From Kiritimatiellia bacterium (GTDB lineage: Bacteria > Verrucomicrobiota > Kiritimatiellia > UBA8416 > YA12-FULL-48-11): DNA of 64,000 nt. The notes under the pieces are model-generated. The model did no database searches. It was not told the origin of the DNA and saw only the letters and a program-made list of their open reading frames with translations. The position numbers and the translations under genes were made by a program. Position 1 is the first letter of the stretch, and every line of letters starts with the position of its first letter. The stretch is from NCBI GenBank assembly GCA_028716365.1, contig JAQUPZ010000001.1:775393-839392 (forward strand). Reading direction: 5' to 3'. Shown here one piece after another: positions 10,314-19,045 of the stretch.

Positions 10314-10712
10314 ATGACAACGAACCAAGTGATTCTGGCCGCTACACTCTGCCTCCCCCTACTGTCCGCTGCCGCGGAACCCAAGACCAATACCGCCGTC
10401 ACGGTCTCGTACGAGGGAACCTACATCACGCAGCCAGATGGTAAACAGGTGCAGAAGGTGGTAACGATTCCGTGTACCAATGGACTCACCATCATTCGGG
10501 TGATCGCAGCCGCTGGTGGCTACGGTACACCGCCGCATCATCACATCTATCTAATCCGAAATGGACGAAGTACGTTGCTTCCAGACCCACGACATGTTGA
10601 ACGGGAACAGGACGTACTACAACTTCAACCCGGGGACCGAATTGAATTCAAAGGACTGCAGAACCCAGTGCCGAAGAATACAGCTCGCAAATTCACCGAT
10701 CCCAAACACTGA
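10314..10712 (+). CDS. Small exported SLBB-like protein
   Basis: Secreted protein of 132 residues with a short signal peptide ending near AAAEPKT. The body resembles the soluble ligand-binding beta-grasp (SLBB) unit of polysaccharide export proteins: a strand, VIAAAGGYG, then IYLIRNGRSTLL and finally LQPGDRIEF. A PPHHHIY cluster is unusual and could bind metal. The start has a Shine-Dalgarno GGAGAG. It sits alone between an esterase and a Tat-exported glycosidase-like gene, without the export machinery (Wza, Wzc) that usually accompanies SLBB proteins, so a polysaccharide-export role is not established. Confidence 0.6.
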   Translation: MTTNQVILAATLCLPLLSAAAEPKTNTAVTVSYEGTYITQPDGKQVQKVVTIPCTNGLTIIRVIAAAGGYGTPPHHHIYLIRNGRSTLLPDPRHVEREQDVLQLQPGDRIEFKGLQNPVPKNTARKFTDPKH

Positions 10713-10747
10713 CGTTTGTAAAACAGTTTGAACATAAGGAGAATATT

Positions 10748-13168
10748 ATGTCTGAAAGAAAACTTACGCGCAGGGATTTCATTGGAAGAACGGCGGCTGG
10801 ATTGGCCGGTATGTCTGTTTTAACAGGCGCTTCATCCATAAATGCAGCTTCCTTTACGAGTGCCGTGCTCGGCATTCACGGCCGGGGTAAAACAACAACA
10901 GAGGCATTTGCACGGGAGTTGGCACGGGCACTTCCCGAGGAACAACCCTACGATTACCACAAACGATTGACCGAGAGTCCGGTACATGTGGCGGCAAGGC
11001 GGGATCTTGAAGCCAAACCACGAGCTGACGAGATGATATTGCCCGATCAGGGCTGGAAACTCGTCTGGAACAAGAACAGTTCGGTAATCCTCAAGAACGC
11101 GGTACAGGACTTTCAGGATTACCTCAACAAGTCGATGGGAGTCCGGGTGGAAGTGGAAAACCGGGATTCGCTGGAAGGCTGGCAGGGTTTGGGCAAGAGT
11201 ATCGTAGTCGGAACGCGTGATCAGCTGTCAGGTGGCGGGACGGCGCTGAAAGGTCCAAAGGACTATGAGATTATCGTAACGCCGGAGCGGCTGACGGTAT
11301 GCGGCTATGACGAACGCGGGGCGATGTTCGGACTTTATAATCTGGAAGCCCGGATGAATCTCCGCGAAGCACCCTTTTTACCCAGCAATCTGAAAACGGT
11401 CCGGCACAGCCTCTACAACGTGCGCATGGTCCATTCCTGGATGGGCTGGATGGAGTGGCCGGACAGCGTACTTTCGCACCTTGCCCATGACGGTTTTGAC
11501 GGTATCTTTGCCTCGGTTTATGCCAACCCGAACGGTGACTTTACTACGGCTGAGAATTCGACCGAATTTTACGCACGCCTGTTGTTCCAGGTACGCAGGC
11601 AGGATCCGAAAAGAATGCGGGACTTGATCAACCGGGCGGCACGCTTCGGCATCAAGGTATACACTCCGATAATCTACCAGTACATGGGGACCCCGGAAAG
11701 CGAAGCCGGGTTGCGCCAGCTGGTCCGTAATATCCTGAAAGATTTTCCCGACATCCAGGGTTATATCCTCCTCACGGAAGGTTTCTGGTACAAGAAATGG
11801 GGTGGTGGTCATGGCGCCAGCAAAGAGTACCTGGAGGATTGGGCGCAGAATTGGAGCAAGGCGGTTGGTATTGTATCAGAGGAATGCCACCGTGTGAATC
11901 CCGCCATTGAGATTCTCCCCTGGGAATACAACATCGACTTCCGTCCAACTAATACGGAAATGAAACGTTACTTCATCAAGCAACTTCCCGCCGACACGAT
12001 ACCACTGCTCACGTGGGAAAACGGGAAAGGCTTCGAGATCGACGGTCTGCAAAGTCACCTGCGCGATTATTCGCTGTCCCAAGTCGGGCCTGCGGAGGTT
12101 ACCGATGCCCAGATCCAGGAAATACGCAGTCGCGGGATGAAAGTATATTCCAAGGTCGACACTTTCGCCAGCTGGCAGTACGGCACCGTCCCCTATCTCC
12201 CATTCCCTTACCAGTGGCACGCCCGGTACAAGGCGCTGGAGAAATACGAGGTAAAAGGCACACTCGAAAGTTGGAGTAGCGGCTACAGTCCCAGCTTTAT
12301 TACCGAGTTGCGGGCCTGGTTCTGCTGGACCGACACGCCTTCTGTCGATGAACTTCTGGGCGCCATTGCTGTCCGTAATTTTGGAACTGCGGGAAAAGAG
12401 ATGGTTATGAAAGCATGGGACTATTTCAGCCAGGCAATTCGTCTTGTGCCGGACACCGGTCCGAATATGGGCACCAATAATGCCATCGGAAATCCTCTTT
12501 TCTTCCAGGAGCCACCACTCCGAACCACGACATTCAAGTATTCATGGACAGATTATAACAAATGGATGGGATATTTCGGCGGAGGAGTCAATCCCTACTG
12601 GCCTTTCACTTGTTCACGCATGGTCTTCTACCCTGATTTCAGCAACAAGTCGAACAGGGCCGAGGGGTATGCGAGGGGTGCGACCGGCGTACATGTCGGC
12701 AAAGAGATCAAGGTGCTGCCGATTTTCCTGAAATACCTGCATCAGGCGGCCGATCAAATGGAAAATGGACTGAAGCTGTATCGGGCCGCGGCCCTTGGCA
12801 GTCCAAAATCCAAACGGCAGCGGGCTGTCCGCGAAGTGGTGATAGCAGAACACCTGCAACGGATGATGCAGAGTGACTGTGCAATTCTTGAGTTCGAGGA
12901 CCTGCGCCTGCAGCAGGCCACGGAAAAGGACAGTAAAAAAGCGGGAACGATACTGGATAAAATGGAAAGTATTCTGCGCGAAGAAATCGCACGTACGGAA
13001 CTTTCCCTGCTTGCCGCCACCCGGGATTCACGTCTCGGTTTTCAGTACGAGCAGGATTATGTCTATACTCCCTATTCGTTACGTGAAAAACTTGAACTCA
13101 TGAAGGAAACTCTCAAAAAACAATTTCCTGCCGCACGGCGTCGAAAATCGACATCGAAAGGATCATGA
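10748..13168 (+). CDS. Tat-exported glycosidase-like protein with GH20/GH67-type N-domain
   Basis: Exported by a Tat signal (TRRDFIGRTAAGLAG at the N-terminus); 806 residues. Residues about 90-200 resemble the alpha/beta domain that precedes the barrel in GH20 hexosaminidases and GH67 alpha-glucuronidases (VWNKNSSVILKNAVQDFQDY; DYEIIVTPERLTVCGYDERG). A TIM-barrel-like section follows (about 215-560, e.g. HLAHDGFDGIFASVY and YILLTEGFW), and the last about 170 residues are helical. Candidate acids include E in LTEGFW, but I cannot assign the catalytic pair. The start has an ideal Shine-Dalgarno (AAGGAG, 7 bp). The next gene begins 6 bp after the stop, so the two are co-transcribed. Confidence 0.7.
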   Translation: MSERKLTRRDFIGRTAAGLAGMSVLTGASSINAASFTSAVLGIHGRGKTTTEAFARELARALPEEQPYDYHKRLTESPVHVAARRDLEAKPRADEMILPDQGWKLVWNKNSSVILKNAVQDFQDYLNKSMGVRVEVENRDSLEGWQGLGKSIVVGTRDQLSGGGTALKGPKDYEIIVTPERLTVCGYDERGAMFGLYNLEARMNLREAPFLPSNLKTVRHSLYNVRMVHSWMGWMEWPDSVLSHLAHDGFDGIFASVYANPNGDFTTAENSTEFYARLLFQVRRQDPKRMRDLINRAARFGIKVYTPIIYQYMGTPESEAGLRQLVRNILKDFPDIQGYILLTEGFWYKKWGGGHGASKEYLEDWAQNWSKAVGIVSEECHRVNPAIEILPWEYNIDFRPTNTEMKRYFIKQLPADTIPLLTWENGKGFEIDGLQSHLRDYSLSQVGPAEVTDAQIQEIRSRGMKVYSKVDTFASWQYGTVPYLPFPYQWHARYKALEKYEVKGTLESWSSGYSPSFITELRAWFCWTDTPSVDELLGAIAVRNFGTAGKEMVMKAWDYFSQAIRLVPDTGPNMGTNNAIGNPLFFQEPPLRTTTFKYSWTDYNKWMGYFGGGVNPYWPFTCSRMVFYPDFSNKSNRAEGYARGATGVHVGKEIKVLPIFLKYLHQAADQMENGLKLYRAAALGSPKSKRQRAVREVVIAEHLQRMMQSDCAILEFEDLRLQQATEKDSKKAGTILDKMESILREEIARTELSLLAATRDSRLGFQYEQDYVYTPYSLREKLELMKETLKKQFPAARRRKSTSKGS

Positions 13169-13174
13169 TTAACA

Positions 13175-14530
13175 ATGAAAAATAATATTGGAAATCTGCT
13201 TTTAGTGGTATTGGCAGTGTTATTTTACAACCAGGCGTCAGGCGCCGCGGATGCCTGGAAGGCGGGAGTTGCCAAAGTGAAGATCACGCCGGATGAGTCC
13301 ATATGGATGGCGGGTTATTCCTCGCGTGACAAGTCATCCGAGGGTGTTCGCCAGGATTTATTTGCAAAAGCGCTGGCCCTGCAGGATGGCGCCGGCAAAC
13401 CCTCTGTTCTGGTAACTCTTGACCTGGTCGGAATCGACCGGGAGATGGTGGATGTAATTACTCAAAAGTGCTCGAAGCAATTCGGTATAACACGGGAACA
13501 ATTGCTGTTTAACATTTCACACACACACAGTGGACCGGTAGCCGGCACAGTACTGATGCCAATGTACAAACTGACACCTGAACGACTCGAGGTCGTACGC
13601 CGTTATTCCGAGGGGCTGATTAATAAAACCGTCAGTGTGATTGGAGCTTCACTTAAGGACCTTGTTCCGGTCACTCTGCAGTACAAACAGGGAATAGCTG
13701 GTTTTGCTGCAAACCGCCGGCGTGTATCAAACCGTTCACTGCCCCAAGTGGTGGACCATGATGTTCCTGTCCTGAAAATATGTCATACCAATGGGACCCT
13801 GCATACTGTGGTTGTCGGTTATTCGTGCCATGCCACCTGTCTCAGCGATTTTATGATCAATGGCGACTGGCCCGGTTATGCGCAGGAGGAAATCGAAAAA
13901 GCTCATCCCGGTACAACCGCAATGTTCGTACAGGGCTGTGGAGCTGACTGCAATCCCCTGCCACGCCGCAAAGTGGAGCTTTGTATGATATATGGCAAAA
14001 TCATCGCCGCAGCAGTTGAAGAGGTATTGGGGCGTCCGATGATACCACTTAATGGACCCATGAAAACGGCTTTCGAATACGTAGATGTTCCTTTCCAGAC
14101 TCTTCCGACTCGCGAGGAACTGGAGACCCGCTTGAAGGATAAGAACGAGTATAAGCGTATTCATGCCCGCTACTTACTGGATACCCTTGACAAGGAAGGT
14201 AAGTTGCCTTCCTGTTATCCATATCCGGTCCAGGTATGGCAATTCGGTCCGAAATTGAAACTGATCGCACTTGCCGGAGAGGTTGTCGTCGATTACTCGC
14301 TGCGACTGAAAGCGCAACACGGTTGGGACACCACCTGGGTTGCCGGATATTCAAATGATATTCTTGCTTACATTCCTTCCCTCCGGGTTTTGAAGGAAGG
14401 CGGTTATGAAGGAGGGGAAGCCATGATCTACTTTGGGCGTCCCTGCCCGTTCACTGAAGCAGTTGAGGAGATAATCGTTGAGAAGGTCGACCAACTGGTG
14501 AAACGTACCACTGCGACCGTTACACATTGA
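13175..14530 (+). CDS. Neutral/alkaline ceramidase-like hydrolase
   Basis: Secreted protein of 451 residues with a Sec signal (NLLLVVLAVLFYNQASGAA). It matches the N-terminal catalytic domain of neutral ceramidases: GVAKVKITPDE at the start of the mature protein, SHTHSGP at about 113-120 (the serine/histidine region of the zinc amidase site) and VGYSCHATCLS later as a second metal-site histidine. Family members split ceramide into sphingosine and fatty acid, but many PVC homologues lack the C-terminal domain, as here, and their substrate is unknown. Co-transcription with the preceding Tat glycosidase-like gene is likely (6-bp gap). Confidence 0.8.
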   Translation: MKNNIGNLLLVVLAVLFYNQASGAADAWKAGVAKVKITPDESIWMAGYSSRDKSSEGVRQDLFAKALALQDGAGKPSVLVTLDLVGIDREMVDVITQKCSKQFGITREQLLFNISHTHSGPVAGTVLMPMYKLTPERLEVVRRYSEGLINKTVSVIGASLKDLVPVTLQYKQGIAGFAANRRRVSNRSLPQVVDHDVPVLKICHTNGTLHTVVVGYSCHATCLSDFMINGDWPGYAQEEIEKAHPGTTAMFVQGCGADCNPLPRRKVELCMIYGKIIAAAVEEVLGRPMIPLNGPMKTAFEYVDVPFQTLPTREELETRLKDKNEYKRIHARYLLDTLDKEGKLPSCYPYPVQVWQFGPKLKLIALAGEVVVDYSLRLKAQHGWDTTWVAGYSNDILAYIPSLRVLKEGGYEGGEAMIYFGRPCPFTEAVEEIIVEKVDQLVKRTTATVTH

Positions 14531-14538
14531 ATACAAAT

Positions 14539-15255
14539 ATGCAATCCACTACCAAGTTATCATATAAAGCGGTTTCTTGTGAATCGATGGTTTCGAATGT
14601 GCAAGGTACGATCTGGCAGAGGCTGACATGGGTCGCGATTTACGCAGCTGCGATGGGATTGCTGGAGGCGGTTTGTGTTATATACATAAGGAAGATATTT
14701 CCCGTCGAAACAAACTATCCCATCCCGCCGTTGGATCAAATGCGCGTAGAGATTGTTCGCGAAGTTTGCACCATTATTATGCTTGTTGCCGTGGCGTGGC
14801 TCGGTGGTATCAATTTCCGGTCGCGACTGGCATGTTTTTTCTATGCGTTTGGCGTGTGGGATATCCTTTATTATGTTGGACTCGCATGGCTGTCCGGCTG
14901 GCCGACTTCACTGCTGGAATGGGATTGCCTGTTTCTGATCCCGAAGCCATGGTATGGCCCCGTGCTCGCGCCGGTGCTTATCAGTGTTTACTTCGTGCTC
15001 GGCTGCTGTTTCCTGCACGCGCGTGAAATCCGTAACGTTCCGCTGCGCATATCTTTCTCGATGGTATCACTGCAATTGGCGGCGTTCGCCGTGTGGTATT
15101 GGTCCTTTGTTAAAGATGCCGACCAGATCACCGCCAGCGCGTTCAAAGGCATAACCTATTCCTGGCCGCTGTTTGTGCTAGGTCTTCTCCTGGCCATCGC
15201 GGGACTGTGGCTGTCGGCGAAACCGGGGCTTGGTTGTGTCGAGTCGCGTTCGTAG
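14539..15255 (+). CDS. Uncharacterised multi-pass membrane protein
   Basis: Integral membrane protein of about 238 residues with six to seven hydrophobic segments. The start chosen is ATG 14539. A TTG at 14527 overlaps the stop of the ceramidase-like gene and would add four residues; neither has a clear Shine-Dalgarno. The segment GVWDILYYVGLAWLSGWP followed by WDCLFLIPKPWYGPVLAP is distinctive and I recognise it as a family of unknown function. It is probably translated by coupling to the upstream gene. No transport or enzymatic motif is visible. Confidence 0.7.
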   Translation: MQSTTKLSYKAVSCESMVSNVQGTIWQRLTWVAIYAAAMGLLEAVCVIYIRKIFPVETNYPIPPLDQMRVEIVREVCTIIMLVAVAWLGGINFRSRLACFFYAFGVWDILYYVGLAWLSGWPTSLLEWDCLFLIPKPWYGPVLAPVLISVYFVLGCCFLHAREIRNVPLRISFSMVSLQLAAFAVWYWSFVKDADQITASAFKGITYSWPLFVLGLLLAIAGLWLSAKPGLGCVESRS

Positions 15256-15325
15256 CCGTTTGTCCGACGTGCCAGATGACATAAGATGGATCGGTCTTTA
15301 CATTACTCACGCCAATTTGTTAAGT

Positions 15326-15357
15326 AGAACCTGTCTCAAAATTTTGAGACAGGTTCT
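15326..15357. repeat. Perfect 32-bp palindrome
   Basis: AGAACCTGTCTCAAAA is followed directly by its exact reverse complement with no loop. It has no T-run on either side, so it is not a classical terminator. It ends 30 bp before the ATG of the DUF1080 gene, just ahead of that gene's AGGAGG, and could act as an operator, a transcript-end hairpin or an interspersed repeat. Confidence 0.85.
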
Positions 15358-15387
15358 GGTCTAAATTCACATCACAGGAGGCACGCA

Positions 15388-16029
15388 ATGACGACACTGA
15401 CCATCCGATCTCGAAAAACAATCAGGAATCTTTTAATTTCCCTGGCAGTTACGAATTTGCTTGTTATCGGTCTCTTGGCAGCCGATGAGAAGAGCGTTGA
15501 GTGGAAGCCGCTAATGGATGGCAAGACTTTGGCCGGATGGCACCCGGTTGGCGATGGCAAGTGGACCGTGGAGAATGGCGCATTTGTCGGTCGCGCCAAC
15601 AAGGAGAAACTATACGGGTTACTGGTCAGTGACAAGACGTTCAAGGATTTCACGGTGCGATTTAAATTCAAGTGTTTTTCCGGTGACAGCGGTTTCTACA
15701 TTCGTACAATCATAAAAGAACCTGAGAAGGCTCATGGACTGCAGGTACAGGTCGGCCTTGTTAAGAGCGGTGTCGGTGGTATCTACGAAAGTTATGGTCG
15801 GAAATGGGTCAGCAAGCCGTCCGACGAATTGGAGAAATCCTATACCAGGGACAAGGAATGGAACGAGATGGTGATTTCCGCTCATGGCGGAGATGTGACT
15901 GTGCATGTTAACGGTATCAAAAGCGCGGAATTGAAGAATGATCCCGGTTGTCCTGAAGGTCATTTCGCGCTGCAAATGCATGCGGGCTGTGTTATGGAAG
16001 TGCTTTTCAAGGATATTGAAATCAAGTAG
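15388..16029 (+). CDS. DUF1080 (3-keto-disaccharide hydrolase) family protein
   Basis: Secreted lectin-like beta-sandwich protein of 213 residues with a signal peptide ending near GLLAADE. Hallmarks are WKPLMDGKTLAGWHPVGDG, then WTVENGAF and a GFYIRT strand. Characterised DUF1080 members hydrolyse 3-keto-glycosides made by exported glucoside 3-dehydrogenases; others may only bind glycans. The Shine-Dalgarno AGGAGG is optimal. It is followed 38 bp later by a Tat-exported isomerase, probably one transcript. A second DUF1080 gene lies at 62084. Confidence 0.88.
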   Translation: MTTLTIRSRKTIRNLLISLAVTNLLVIGLLAADEKSVEWKPLMDGKTLAGWHPVGDGKWTVENGAFVGRANKEKLYGLLVSDKTFKDFTVRFKFKCFSGDSGFYIRTIIKEPEKAHGLQVQVGLVKSGVGGIYESYGRKWVSKPSDELEKSYTRDKEWNEMVISAHGGDVTVHVNGIKSAELKNDPGCPEGHFALQMHAGCVMEVLFKDIEIK

Positions 16030-16067
16030 ATCAGAACGAACAATCTCAAATTGACAGGAGACATCTC

Positions 16068-17033
16068 ATGAACAGAAATCTCAACCGGCGTGATTTTATG
16101 AAAGTATCTGCGACAACAGGTTTAAGCCTGTTTGCTGCGGGGCGGATCGATGCGGCGCCATTCAAGACAACTCTGCGCAAGGCCATGATCCTGACCAAGG
16201 TAACGGAAGCTGCGCTTAAGCCGTACAAGGATGCCGGATTTGATGGTATCCAGTCATCAGGCGCCGTTACTCCAGAGGAGGCGGCTGAAAACCGCAAGAT
16301 TGCTGAAAAACTTGGCATGCAAATACACACGGTTTCAGGAGGCTGGGCGGAATTCAACAGTGATGATCCGAAGAAGGTTGAAGCATCACTTGCAAAGGTT
16401 GAAAAAGCATTGAGAGCGGCGAGGGCCTATGGTTCAGACGCGATACTTCTTGTTCCATGCCGTGTTGATAAAATGCCCATGCCTGAACCGTGGGAATTTG
16501 AGATCGAGTTCGACGAGAAGACCAGTCACGTAAAACGGGTTGCTGCCGGTGACAACGAGAAATACAGCGCATATATCAAGGCGCAGAATCGCGCAACCGA
16601 CATGACGCGTGATGCAGTCAGGAAACTTATTCCATTGGCAAAAGAGATGAAGGTGGCCATCGCGCTGGAAAATGTATGGAACAACTTGTGGGTGACATGC
16701 GCTCTTTACAAGAATTTTGTTGCATCGTTCCAGAGCCAGTGGGTCAGGTCGTTTTACGATGTGGGCAACCATGTGAAATATCCCGGGAAACCGCAGGATT
16801 GGATTCGTGCGTTGGGACCGCTTATTGCCAAGGTTCATATCAAGGATTTTCTGCTAAATCCCGATGGGCATGGCGGGAAGTTTGTTCATCCGCGTGATGG
16901 CAGTGTGGACTGGCCTGCGGTTCGTCAGGCGCTTGATGATGTTAATCACAATGGGTGGCTGACAATTGAAGATGGAGGCTTGCCATTGGAAGAATTCAAC
17001 AGGCGACTCGATCTGATAATTGCCGGTAAATAA
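16068..17033 (+). CDS. Tat-exported sugar phosphate isomerase/epimerase-like TIM barrel
   Basis: AP-endonuclease-2-type TIM barrel (xylose-isomerase-like), 321 residues, preceded by a Tat signal (LNRRDFMKVSATTGLSLF). Metal-site elements typical of this superfamily are recognisable: an acidic residue in IALENVWNN, D in SFYDVGNH, H in KVHIKDF and E in LTIEDGG. The start is set by AGGAGA upstream. It is the distal gene of a pair with DUF1080. It ends 10 bp before the convergent V-N-x-P-V repeat gene. Export of an isomerase-fold enzyme implies activity on free sugars rather than phosphorylated ones, which is inference. Confidence 0.85.
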   Translation: MNRNLNRRDFMKVSATTGLSLFAAGRIDAAPFKTTLRKAMILTKVTEAALKPYKDAGFDGIQSSGAVTPEEAAENRKIAEKLGMQIHTVSGGWAEFNSDDPKKVEASLAKVEKALRAARAYGSDAILLVPCRVDKMPMPEPWEFEIEFDEKTSHVKRVAAGDNEKYSAYIKAQNRATDMTRDAVRKLIPLAKEMKVAIALENVWNNLWVTCALYKNFVASFQSQWVRSFYDVGNHVKYPGKPQDWIRALGPLIAKVHIKDFLLNPDGHGGKFVHPRDGSVDWPAVRQALDDVNHNGWLTIEDGGLPLEEFNRRLDLIIAGK

Positions 17034-17043
17034 GGAGGGATCT

Positions 17044-18051
17044 TTATTTCTTTTTTTTGTGTTTGGCCGTGTGTGTATGGTGTGCTGGCGGCTTAACAGA
17101 TGGTTGCCTGGTTGTAGGATTTTTGGGTACTGGCTGGTTGAGAGCCGGTGTCTTGACAACCGGAGCGTTGACCACTGGTACTTTCTGGGCAGGAACAGTT
17201 GACGCAGGTACATTAGGAACTGGCGCATTCACTACAGGAACATTGGGTAAAGGTTGTTTGGGTAATGGCTGGTTGAGTACTGGTGTCTTGGTCACCGGAG
17301 CGTTGACCACTGGTGCTTTCTGTACAGGTACGGCTGGCGAAGGTACATTAGGAACTGGCGCTTTTACTACGGGAATATTGGGCAACGGTTGTTTGAGTAC
17401 CGGAACATTTGATGCCGGTGGAGTAACCGGTATATTGACTACTGGCGCATTTACAACAGGAGCATTGACCGCAGGTTGATTGACCCCTGGTATGTTGACG
17501 ACTGGCGCGTTGACTACTGGTGGATTAACCACGGGAACGTTGACTGCCGGCTGTTTGTCAGCTATAGGTTTGTTCTTTGGTTCTTTGTCAAGAAACCCTT
17601 TCTTACCCAAAGGTCCTTTGCCAGGAGGTGTCTTACCAATAGGAGACTTTCCAGCGGCAGGTTTGTCTTTTACAGGTTGTTTGGCTTTGAGTTCTGCCGC
17701 CGCCTTTTTACGCGCTTCTAAGGCTTTGTTTGCTTCTGCCCTGATACGCTCGGAGATCTTGAGAAGTTCGTTTTTGCCAAGTTCGTTGCACCAGTCTTTC
17801 TTATTTTCCGGAGGAAATTTGACTGCGACTTCCCTGCATTCTTGCCTGAGTTTTGTCAGATCAGGATTTTTAAATGTTTGATGAATAATAAAGTCATGCC
17901 ATTGATAAGGTCCGGCTGTTCCATTCAGGAATTCATCAATCATGTCTGCGATCTGCAGCAATGTCGGATCAACAACAGATGACTTGGCTTTTAAATATGA
18001 ATATATACCGATGATAATGGCGGCTGATATTCCAAGCCAAAAAATAAGCAT
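17044..18051 (-). CDS. Membrane-anchored V-N-x-P-V repeat protein
   Basis: 335 residues with three parts. An N-terminal membrane helix (LIFWLGISAAIIIGIYSYL) precedes a soluble domain to about residue 112. A Lys/Ala/Gly/Pro-rich linker spans about 113-158. From about 159 to 315 a Pro/Val/Asn-rich repeat of about five residues (V-N-x-P-V) dominates, including two 45-residue tandem units at 222-266 and 267-311. The tail is HHTHTAKHKKKK. Such extended repeats often span the periplasm or bind the wall or polyanions; the function here is unknown. The Shine-Dalgarno GAAGGAG precedes the ATG at 18051. It is convergent with the isomerase gene. Repeat number is prone to change by slippage and to assembly error. 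Confidence 0.8.
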   Translation of the reverse strand: MLIFWLGISAAIIIGIYSYLKAKSSVVDPTLLQIADMIDEFLNGTAGPYQWHDFIIHQTFKNPDLTKLRQECREVAVKFPPENKKDWCNELGKNELLKISERIRAEANKALEARKKAAAELKAKQPVKDKPAAGKSPIGKTPPGKGPLGKKGFLDKEPKNKPIADKQPAVNVPVVNPPVVNAPVVNIPGVNQPAVNAPVVNAPVVNIPVTPPASNVPVLKQPLPNIPVVKAPVPNVPSPAVPVQKAPVVNAPVTKTPVLNQPLPKQPLPNVPVVNAPVPNVPASTVPAQKVPVVNAPVVKTPALNQPVPKNPTTRQPSVKPPAHHTHTAKHKKKK

Positions 18052-18289
18052 ATCTGCGCTCCTTCTCTGTCATGGTAATTATATCAGGGTAGTGGATGTC
18101 ACTGATACAAATTCCACCTGATTTTATTACCACAGATCCACACAATGGCGGGGATAATAAACAGTGCGGCAGAGAGTGTCTAGTCGTTTTATGCTCAATA
18201 TTATTCCATTGCGAATCTGTTGTTTTTGCCAGCGATAATGGGAAATTTCGTGGTAGAAGACCCAATGTTTAAAAATATGAAAAAGACTG

Positions 18290-18318
18290 TTGACCTTTAC
18301 CATACCAAGCAGTATGGT
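18290..18318 (+). promoter_or_regulatory. Candidate promoter of the TetR gene
   Basis: TTGACC at 18290-18295, a 17-bp spacer and TATGGT at 18313-18318. The -10 element lies inside the right half of operator site A, so a bound repressor would block polymerase. This arrangement is repeated at 19046-19074. Confidence 0.6.
18300..18317. promoter_or_regulatory. TetR operator site A
   Basis: CCATACC-N4-AGTATGG, an 18-bp inverted repeat with one mismatch between the arms, overlapping the -10 region of the TetR promoter. Site B begins 23 bp further on, about two helical turns away on the same face. Confidence 0.7.
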
Positions 18319-18322
18319 GTCA

Positions 18323-18340
18323 CCATACTGAGTAGTATGT
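18323..18340. promoter_or_regulatory. TetR operator site B
   Basis: CCATACT-N4-AGTATGT, the same architecture as site A with one mismatch in the last base. It ends 22 bp before the TetR start codon, as expected for autoregulation. An alternative reading of the same bases is CAGTATGGTG-T-CACCATACTG at 18310-18330, a perfect palindrome formed by the facing halves of sites A and B. Confidence 0.7.
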
Positions 18341-18362
18341 TCCATGGATTTGGAATTTTGAC

Positions 18363-18953
18363 ATGACAACTCTCGTGAAAGATATGTCCTCAAAACTTGC
18401 CAGGAGCGCGTTTGACCTTTTTGCCCGGCACGGAATCAATAATGTAAACATGGACATGATTGCCGCGCATTCGAACTGTACAAAAGGCAGTCTCTACTGG
18501 CATTACGACACCAAAAAAACGGTTATCCTTGCGGCATGCGACCTTTATTACCGGAACTGGGAGGAACAGATGCGGCACGAACTGGCGAATGTGAAGGATC
18601 CGGTCAAACGCCTGAAGAAAGCAGTTCATTTTTCAATCCGGCACTGCATGGTTGACAGTAAAAATCGTGTTTTTACCCTCGGTATTATGGGGCTCGCTCT
18701 CTATGATGAAGACATAAAAAAGAGCTGGGCCGGTTTTTATGATATGGTCAGGGAATTTCTGATCGTCCTGGTAAACGAAGCAAAGAAAACAGGTCGGGTT
18801 AAGGTCGAAGATGCCCGCCGGGTTGTGGATCTTATGCTCGTTGCTTTTGAAGGCATCAAGCTACGAACCATAATAGAACCGGATTTTGATATTTCTGCGG
18901 AGGAAAAGGCCATCTACAATGGCCTGATGGAAGTTCTTAAGTGTTCTGAGTAA
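18363..18953 (+). CDS. TetR/AcrR family transcriptional regulator
   Basis: 196 residues. The N-terminal helix-turn-helix is typical: ARSAFDLFARHGINNVNMD, then IAAHSNCTKGSLYWHYDTKK. The rest is the variable helical ligand-binding domain. The start is ATG 18363; a second in-frame ATG at 18384 would still preserve the whole DNA-binding domain. It probably represses its own promoter (sites A and B) and the six-gene run starting at 19133 (site C), since all three carry the same 18-bp inverted repeat. The inducer is probably a sugar or keto-sugar of that pathway, which is inference. Confidence 0.92.
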   Translation: MTTLVKDMSSKLARSAFDLFARHGINNVNMDMIAAHSNCTKGSLYWHYDTKKTVILAACDLYYRNWEEQMRHELANVKDPVKRLKKAVHFSIRHCMVDSKNRVFTLGIMGLALYDEDIKKSWAGFYDMVREFLIVLVNEAKKTGRVKVEDARRVVDLMLVAFEGIKLRTIIEPDFDISAEEKAIYNGLMEVLKCSE

Positions 18954-19045
18954 GAAAGCGGCGGTCTGAAAATTACTGAAGTAAGCCCTGTTACCAAACA
19001 GAATATCGAATCAATCAACATAAATAAATTTTCAAAGACGCGTTG

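Larger units (their letters stand above)
18052..18362. other. Divergent regulatory gap of 311 bp
   Basis: This gap separates the minus-strand repeat protein from the plus-strand TetR gene. It holds the Shine-Dalgarno of the former near 18060 and, at its right end, the TetR promoter with two operator copies. I see nothing coding in 18075-18285. Confidence 0.7.

Noticed and set aside
17044..18051. CRISPR or satellite array (repeats seen on both strands)
   Set aside because: The repeats are codon-phased and encode a regular V-N-x-P-V protein with start signal and membrane anchor; there are no spacers.
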